Source: Aegilops tauschii subsp. strangulata
Lineage: Eukaryota > Streptophyta > Magnoliopsida > Poales > Poaceae
DNA length: 64,000 nt
Direction: 5' to 3'
NCBI RefSeq assembly: GCF_002575655.3
Contig: NC_053039.3
Location: forward strand, 245,700,622-245,764,621
The translations under genes and the position numbers were made by a program. Positions 57,567 through 64,000 of this stretch are shown in pieces. The notes below the pieces were generated by a model. That model ran no database searches. It saw nothing but the letters and a program-made list of their open reading frames with translations, and was not told the DNA's origin. Numbering within the stretch: the first letter of the stretch is position 1; the number at the start of each line of letters is the position of its first letter.

Positions 57567-59300
57567 TGAAGTAAATATGCCCTAGAGGCAATAATAAAGT
57601 TGTTATTTGTATTTCCTTATATCATGATAAATTTTTATTATTCATGATAGAATTGTATTAACAAGAAACTTAGTACATGTGTGAATACATAGACAAAATA
57701 GAGTGTTCCTAGTATGCCTCTACTTGACTAGCTCGTTAATCAAAGATGGTTAAGTTTCCTAACCATAGACATGTGTTGTCATTTGATGAACGGGATCACA
57801 TCATTAGAGAATGATGTGATGGACAAGACCCATCCGTTAGCTTAGCATAATGATCGTTAAGTTTTATTGCTATTGTTTTCTTCATAACTTATACATATTC
57901 CTCTGCCTATGAGATTATGCAACTCCCGAATACCGGAGGAACACCTTGTGTGCTATCAAACGTCACAACGTAACTGGGTGATTATAAAGATGCTCTACAG
58001 GTGTCTCCGAAGGTGTTTGTTGGGTTGGCATAGATCAAGATTAGGATTTGCCACTCCGAGTATCAGAGAGGTATCTCTGGGCCCTCTCGATAATGCACAT
58101 CACTATAAGCCCTGCAAGCAATGTGACTAATGAGTTAGTTACGGGATGATGAATTATGGAACGAGTAAAGAGACTTGCCGATAACGAGATTGAACTAGGT
58201 ATGATGATACCGACGATCGAATCTCGGGCAAGTAACATACCCATGACAAAGGGAATAACGTATGTTGTTATTGCGGTTTAACCGATAAAGATCTTCGTAG
58301 AATATGTAGGAACCAATATGAGCATCCAGGTTTCTCTATTGGTCATTGACTGGAGATATGTCTCGGTCATGTCTACATAGTTCTCGAACCCGTAGGGTCC
58401 ACACGCTTAACGTTCGATGATGATTTGTATTATCAGTTATGTGTTTTGGTGACCGAAGTTTGTTTGGAGTCCCGGATGAGAACACAGACATGACAAGCAG
58501 TCTCGAAATGGTCGAGAGGTAAAGATTCATATATTGGAAGGTATTATTCGGACATCGGAATGGTTTCGAGTGGTTCGGGTATTTTACCGGAGTACCGGGG
58601 GGTTACCGGAACCCCCCGGGGAAGTATTGGGCCTACACGGGCCTTAGTGGAGAGAGAGGGGATCCCGCAAGGGGTGTCCGCCTCCCCCCCATGGGAGTCC
58701 GAATTGGACTAGGGGAGGGGGCGGCGCCCCCCTTTCCCTCTCCCTCTCCCTCTCCTTCCTTTTCCCCTCCAGTGAGAAAGGAAAAAAGGGGGCAAATCCT
58801 ACTAGGAGTGGAGTCCTAGTAGGACTCCCTCCCATGGTGCGCCCCTTGGTGGCCGGCCTCCTCCTCCCCTCCTTTATATACAGGGGCAGGGGGCCACCCC
58901 ATAGCACAGCAATTGTTCTCTTAGCCGTGTGCGGTGCGCCCCTCCACAGTTTACTCCTCCGGTCATAGCGTTGTAGTGCTTAGGCGAAGCCCTGCGCCGA
59001 TCACATCACCATCACCGTTGCCATGTCGTCGTGCTGACAGAACTCTCCCTCGACCCTCTACTGGATCAAGAGTTCGAGGGACGTCATCGAGCTGAACGTG
59101 TGCTGAACTCGGAGGTGCCGTACGTTCGGTACTTGATCGGTTGGATCGCGAAGACGTTCGACTACATCAACCGCGCTAACCTAACGCTTCCGCTTTTGGT
59201 CTACGAGGGTACGTGGACACACTCTCCACCTCTCGTTGCTATTCATCTCCTAGATAGATCTTGTGTGATCGTAGGAATTTTTTTGAAATTGCATGCTACG
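57567..59300 (+). repeat. 5' LTR of Angela 2 (3' end missing)
   Basis: Starts TGAAGTAAATATGCCC; homologous to 22722-24420. TATA box 58873-58881. The LTR stops at GCTACG instead of running on to TTCCCCAACA. Confidence 0.87.
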
Positions 59301-60022
59301 TTAGGTCTATGCGTAGATGATATGCACGAGTAGAACACAAAGAGTTGTGGGCGATAATAGTCATACTGCTTACCACCAACGTCTTATTTTGATTCGGCGG
59401 TATTGTTGGATGAAGCGGCCCGGACCAACCTTACATGACCATGTTCATGAGACCGGTTCCACCGACAGACGTGCAACTTGTTTTGCATAAAGGTGGCTCG
59501 CGGGTGTCTGTTTCTCCAACTTTAGTTGAATCGAATTTGACTATGGCCGGTCCTTGTTGAAGGTTAAAACAACACACTTGACGAAAAATCGTTGTGGGAT
59601 TGATGCGTAGGTAAGAATGGTTCGTGCTAGAAGCCTGTAGCAGCCACGTAAAACTTGCAACAACAAAGTAAAGGACGTCAAACTTGTTTTTGGAGGGCAT
59701 GTTGTGATGTGACATGGTCAAGACGTGATGAGATATAAGGTGTTGTATGAGATGATCATGTTTCGTAAAAGTTATCGACAACTGGCAGGAGCCTTATGGT
59801 TGTCGCTTTATTGTGTGAAATGCAATCGCCATGTAATTGCTTTACTTCATCACTGAGCGGTAGCGATAGTCGTAGAACCAATAGTTGGCGTGACGACAAC
59901 GATGCTACGATGGAGATCAAGGTGTGAAGCCGGTGATGATGGAGATCATGACAGTGCTTTGGAGATGGAGATCAAAGGCACAAGATGATGATGGCCATAT
60001 CATGTCACATATTTTGATTGCA
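59301..60022 (+). other. 5' internal non-coding region of Angela 2
   Basis: Leader sequence of an Angela-type element, from AGGTCTATGCGTAGATG on. No ORF is supported; 59431-59781 on the minus strand is a shadow. Confidence 0.65.
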
Positions 60023-61434
60023 TGTTGAAAGGACATGCGGTGCCCCCATGTGTGGTTTTGGTAATTGACGACAATCTCTATGGTCTAATGGTTGCCTTGA
60101 GTTATATTTGAAGGATTTGTCCATAGGCTTTTCTTGGAGTCCATTTGTTGGTTTCAAGGAGTTTATGAGTTGACCAAGGTGCTATTAAGGAATTATCCAA
60201 AGATTGGTCATGTGAGTGTTGAGCTTATTGCAAGCATGTCTTGAAGAAGAAGATTGTGTGATCATTCATGTTTATCTTCAAGACATCATCCAAATGAAGG
60301 AGAGTTGGAAAGATTCAAGGTTGATCAAGACTAAGTCAAGAGTGAATCAAGTTGATCAACTCACAAAGCGTAGAAGATGTACCGAGAGGGATCAAGTGAT
60401 CCCATGATATGGTAAGCATTGTCCATTACGCTTTGTGTACTAACCCATGGTCTATGTGAGAGTTCTATGTAGGGTCAGGTATGTGTCCATGGGCTTGCGT
60501 CAAGAGGAAGACATCATACAACCCATGGAGAGGATGACATCAAGTGGTGATCGTCATCAAGATTGCCGTGTGCAAGTTCAAGTGGAGCATCACGAAGAGA
60601 TCAAGTGCTTGAAGCTTGCCGTCCATAGTGGTGACAATGGACTTGTGAAGATGTGCGGAAGAGTGGCTCACCCATAGTGGAGTATGGGGGAGCAATCAAC
60701 TAGTCTTCATCGAGCCAACGCAATCAAGAAAGGTGGTCCAACTTGAGGGAGTCAAGATCGTCATCATCTAGCTCAAGTGGACCATGTGCAAGGCAAAGGT
60801 TTTCCCTTGATAGGTTTTCCATTTTACCGGTCTCATGGTGGTAGTTGGGAGACTGGGTTATAGGATCGATTGCCGTACTATCAAGGGGGGCTCTCAATGC
60901 GTAGCTTGATCGTATCATTCGTAGAGAGCTCAAACCATTGCATCCTTTCATCATCTTTCTTGGTTCTTGTTTGGTTTTCTCCTTGTGAGATTTGGAGCTT
61001 TTGGTCATCTTGTTGACAAGCTTGAGTTCATCAAAAACGGAGTTCACATGCTTCTTCTATTGCGTTTTCGGTGTTGGAGGTTTTACCGGTCTTATTCGAG
61101 GAAGGGTTCTCACCATTTCCTTTTGGGCCTTTTATAATTTCCTTCTTATTGTTATTTCTATCAAGATTGTGTTATCCCTTGTCTCTATCTTTCCAACAAA
61201 CTTGGTTTCGTTGAATTCGGAGTCCGTTTGCAGAAGTTGTGTCAGTTTTGGTGTCCTCAAAAAAGCTGCAGCGGTACTACCGCTTGGAGGGGATGTAATT
61301 TTTTAGTACCGCTCCCTGTGAGCTATAGTACCGTGTTGGATTTTGTGCACTGACCGAAACTCGGCGGAAGTAGCCATGGATGTATTTCTTTAGTACCGCT
61401 CGCAAGCAATAGTACCGCTACCCTTAGCGGTAGT
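60023..61434 (+). mobile_element. Block H: LTR-like sequence, family unknown
   Basis: Begins TGTTGAAAGGACATGCGG inside the Angela 2 leader and runs without a credible gene to the start of element F. It resembles the 5' part of a long LTR. Palindromic GCGGTACTACCGC-type motifs fill its end (61270-61434). The right part lies beyond F, off the window. Family and orientation are uncertain. Confidence 0.45.
61271..61434. repeat. Dispersed AGTACCGCT palindromic motifs
   Basis: GCGGTACTACCGC at 61271-61283, then several half-sites TAGTACCGCT and AGCGGTAGT up to 61434. Confidence 0.7.
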
Positions 61435-61912
61435 TGTCGGTGTCAAAACTGGCGGATCTCGGGTAGGGGGTCCCGAACTATGCGTCTAAGGTCGATGGTA
61501 GTAGGAGACAGGGGACACAATGTTTACCCAGGTTCGGGCCCTCTCTATGGAGGTAATACCCTACTTCCTGCTTGATTGATCTCGATGAATATGAGTATTA
61601 CAAGAGTTGATCTACCACGAGATCGAGATGGCTAAACCCTAAAATCCTAGCATGTATGACTACGGTAATGAGTCCATCCTTCCGGACTAAGTCCTCCGGT
61701 TTATATAGACACCGGGAGGATCTACGGTTACACAAGGTCGGTTACAAAGAAAGGAATCTACATATTCGGTCGCCAAGCTTGCCTTCCACGCCAAGGAGAG
61801 TCCCATCCGGACACGGGTGCAGTCTTCGGTCTTCGTATCTTCACAGCCCATCAGTCCGGCCCATGGCTAACAGGCTGGACGCTTGAGGACCCCTTAGTCC
61901 AGGACTCCCTCA
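61435..61912 (-). repeat. 3' LTR of element F
   Basis: 478 bp; on the minus strand TGAGGGAGTCC...TTTTGACACCGACA. Minus-strand TATA box 61700-61708. A common Triticeae Gypsy LTR type. Confidence 0.83.
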
Positions 61913-62142
61913 GTAGCCCCCGAACCAGGCTTCAATGACGAGGTGTTCGGCGCGCAGATTGTCTTCGGCATTGCAAGGCGGGTTCCTCCTTCGACGGCTT
62001 CAAAGTAATGTATTCGGCTTTTAATTCAATGCCGCACCCCTCGGCTTCTGTGCATCGATGACTTCAGCCTCCACGTGTCGGGCGAATGCGAACGGTCAGG
62101 GTATTTTTTGCAAATAACACCCTGGCCATGCAATAAAGAGCG

Positions 62143-62152
62143 TCTATTTAAA
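62143..62152 (+). promoter_or_regulatory. TATA-like box of the antisense gene in element F
   Basis: CTATTTAAAG, 75 nt upstream of the ATG at 62227; the leader between is plant-like. Confidence 0.5.
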
Positions 62153-63140
62153 GAGATTGGGTCTCAGATCCATTCGGCACCACGCGGAGAAAATCCTCAG
62201 AGATTGCCAGGAAAGACCATTCCAATATGGCTAGCATTCCCAGCTCCTCCTCCCGTTCTGACCCAGAGAAAGGCGAGTGGGAGAGGTGCTCTGTGTCCCA
62301 CAGTCAATTGGCGAAGTTGCAAACACAGGGATTTCTCCCCCCTGCGGATCTGGTCCCTGTTCGAGCAGGGTTGGCTTCCTTCAACGGCAAAACCCAGGCG
62401 GAGGATTTCCCCAATCCATCTGCGGGGGAACGAGTGTGCTTCGTCCCCTATCTGCTGAGGGGCATGGGATTTCCAATTCACCCATTCCTCCGAGGGCTTC
62501 TGGAGTATTATGGCCTCCAACTGCACAATTTTACCCCAGCCTCCATCCTGCACATTGCGGGTTATGTCGCTTTATGCGAACTATTCCTGGGTTGTGAGGC
62601 CCATTTTGATTTGTGGAGAAAGTTGTTTTGTCTTGTCCCGCGCAACCATGAGGCGGGGCCGAAATATGGCGCATTGCTGAGACCGGATACCTATCCGGCA
62701 CACCGAAGAAAGCTTCCGAAGAGTGGACCTCTGAATGGTTTTACATTGATGACGTCGTAATTCCAGATCCAGTCCGGAGAGGTCTCCCCGAGTTTACAAG
62801 TGTTCCTCTGAAGAAACGCCACAGCTGGCGCCCTCGGAGCCTCGAGGAGGAAGATAGTGCGGAAGTTCGCCAACTCCTGAGCAAGATTAGGACGCTTGCC
62901 CAGTCCAGATATACGATAGTCGAAGTGATGGCAACCTCCATAGTACGGGGAGTCCAGCCACTCCAATATAGAGGACTTCCCATGTGGAACTACAATGACG
63001 CCTCCCGCTGCGGCAGGAAAGGTCCGGACACCCCTGCCGCCCTAGCCAAAATATTGGCCGAACTGTTCAAGGGTGAGGAAGAGGAGTTCCTGTGCATTAC
63101 GCACAGAGAAGGATATTCCATGTACAGTCCTCCTAGCTGG

Positions 63141-63221
63141 GTAAGCCCCCAACTCTTCTGCTCTACTCATTCCACTCCCCGAGCTTCGTTCAATGAATAT
63201 TAACCCTTCCATTTATAACAG
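63141..63221 (+). other. Intron 1 of the antisense gene in F
   Basis: AGCTGG|GTAAGC ... ATAACAG|CACTGG, 81 nt, phase 0. The protein sequence is coherent on both sides. Confidence 0.65.
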
Positions 63222-63419
63222 CACTGGCGAAAGATTTCCGAGGGGCTTCACAGCCCCGCCCTGCAGCCCGAGGGCCACAATCGGGACCTTGACCCCGGAT
63301 TCGAAGAGGATCCGGATATATTTGTGGTGCTTGAGAATGGGACGTTTTACCAAACGAGCTATGACGGCACAGAGGTGGCCATCATCACCGACTATCCCGG
63401 TCTTCTCCCCGCTTCTCAG

Positions 63420-63495
63420 GTAAGTAATCAGGAGACACTTTGTCCGAGAGGGTTTTTCTCGTTCTTCCACACCCACCGCACCATCCTGTGCTCAG
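63420..63495 (+). other. Intron 2 of the antisense gene in F
   Basis: TTCTCAG|GTAAGTAA ... GTGCTCAG|AAGGGG, 76 nt, phase 0. The donor matches the consensus very well. Confidence 0.65.
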
Positions 63496-63617
63496 AAGGG
63501 GAGGCGTTCGGCGCGTCGTGCTGTCCCAGGGGCATCTCTAAAGAGAGCGGCTCCCGCGCCGGACAGGCCTTCGAAGAGGAAGGCAAAGAGAGATACGGTC
63601 GGGCCTTCCTTGAAGAG

Positions 63618-63688
63618 GTATGGGTTCGCAACTATGCTCTTTTTAGCAGTCGCGTCCAACTGTGACTCATATGTTCATTTTGTATCAG
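63618..63688 (+). other. Intron 3 of the antisense gene in F
   Basis: GAAGAG|GTATGG ... TTGTATCAG|GAAAAAG, 71 nt, splits a codon after its second base. Confidence 0.6.
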
Positions 63689-64000
63689 GAAAAAGGTTCG
63701 ACAGACTGTGTACGGGGACCCGACCAGTCGTTCTCCTAATAACCAAGATTCGGTCCCAACCGAAGAGACGGGGCCCGATATGGGAGTGGCGTCGGACTGT
63801 CTTTCTGCCGAGGGTTCGGAAAATATGTCCATCACCAATTCTGCAGTGGAGAGTGCCATGAATCACCGGCGCCGGAGGGCCATTTTACGGAATCCCCGCT
63901 TCTCAAAAGAGGCGTTCAGTGCCTTGAGCTCGGCTGATGCATACATCTGAGCTGCTCGAGATGGGCTTAACAGAGCCACCGAGCAGCATTTGAAAGATGT

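Larger units (their letters stand above)
57567..60022 (+). mobile_element. Angela-like Copia element, 5' end (Angela 2)
   Basis: 5' LTR (57567-59300) and about 720 bp of 5' internal sequence, then interrupted by block H. The junction of LTR and internal region is damaged: the last LTR bases (TTCCCCAACA) and the primer site are missing. Confidence 0.83.
61435..64000 (-). mobile_element. Element F: Tat-type Gypsy element, 3' end (rest off window)
   Basis: The left LTR is a 3' LTR on the minus strand: the sequence next to it at 61913 is the reverse complement of a PPT (TTCGGGGGCTAC) leading into the LTR start TGAGGGAGTCC. Inside is a multi-exon gene on the opposite strand. This layout (pol, antisense gene, 3' LTR) is that of element C. 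Pol is not in the window. Candidate target duplication gtagt at 61430-61434. Confidence 0.75.
62227..64000 (+). pseudogene. Antisense gene in element F: PF04195-type protein with three introns
   Basis: Opposite to the element. Exon 1 62227-63140 (ATG, MASIPSSSSRSD) contains the block VCFVPYLLRGMGFPIHPFLR and LQLHNFTPASILHIAGYVAL, typical of the plant family called putative gypsy-type transposon (PF04195), and later WTSEWFYIDDV. A one-base loss near 62700 shifts its frame. Exon 2 63222-63419 (66 codons), exon 3 63496-63617 (a basic, NLS-like Lys/Arg stretch), exon 4 from 63689. The introns 63141-63221, 63420-63495 and 63618-63688 begin GT and end AG, and the joined phases fit. Exon 4 has an in-frame TGA at 63948-63950 (CGA to TGA type), after which the frame goes on to the window end. 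The gene is thus broken twice. Confidence 0.7.

Noticed and set aside
62197..62553. Minus-strand ORF in element F as pol
   Set aside because: No pol motif; shadow of the antisense gene exon 1.
1..64000. tRNA, rRNA, CRISPR or single-copy host genes
   Set aside because: None seen. tRNA-like strings are primer sites (tRNA-Asp and initiator tRNA-Met complements) of the elements.

Overview
The window is repeat-rich nuclear DNA from a grass, almost certainly a Triticeae species (wheat, Aegilops, rye or barley group). It is a stack of nested LTR retrotransposons. The LTR starts (TGATACGTC; TGAAGGAAATATGCCC), the tRNA-Asp and initiator-tRNA-Met primer sites, and the Athila-, Tat- and Tekay-type proteins all point there. 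I see no bacterial or organellar DNA, no rRNA, tRNA or CRISPR, and no convincing single-copy host gene. Family names (Sabrina/WHAM-like, Fatima-like, Angela-like) are from memory and were not checked.

Layout, outermost host first. An unclassified gene-like sequence G (56153-57566) is cut by a Fatima-like Gypsy E (50280-56152, minus). E is cut in its integrase by element D (31084-50279, plus). D is cut in its protease by B (24433-31083, minus). The 3' LTR of B is cut by an Angela-like Copia (22448-24432, plus). That Copia is cut near its 3' end by a Tat-lineage Gypsy C (9236-22447, plus). C contains element A (1-9235, minus) and two solo LTRs (11950-13588 and 14461-19025). A contains one more solo LTR (3747-6461). 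The 3' LTR of D holds a solo LTR (35359-37962) and a complete 11-kb chromovirus T (38562-49552). All three elements of the T family have perfect 5-bp target duplications. To the right, G runs into a second Angela-like element (57567-60022), an LTR-like block H (60023-61434) and a minus-strand Tat-type element F (61435 to the window end).

Coding content is mostly decayed gag-pol. Stops that look like C-to-T changes at CG or CAG sites recur. T keeps its gag-pol frame apart from three TAG codons, but the integrase catalytic Glu position carries Lys. An extra ORF ahead of its gag is uninterrupted.

The most interesting content is accessory genes that are not gag-pol. C and F each carry, between pol and the 3' LTR and on the opposite strand, a gene with its own TATA box about 75-90 bp before its ATG. 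The one in C encodes a B3-like domain. The one in F encodes a PF04195-type protein with three GT-AG introns. D carries a 337-aa ORF behind what looks like its own leader and a 234-nt intron. T carries ORF0 with splice-acceptor-like sites before ORF0 and before gag. A, B and D look like one Athila-type superfamily with shared flanks and swapped coding cassettes. A GGCGCGCC-armed inverted repeat recurs upstream of the TATA box in at least five different LTR families.
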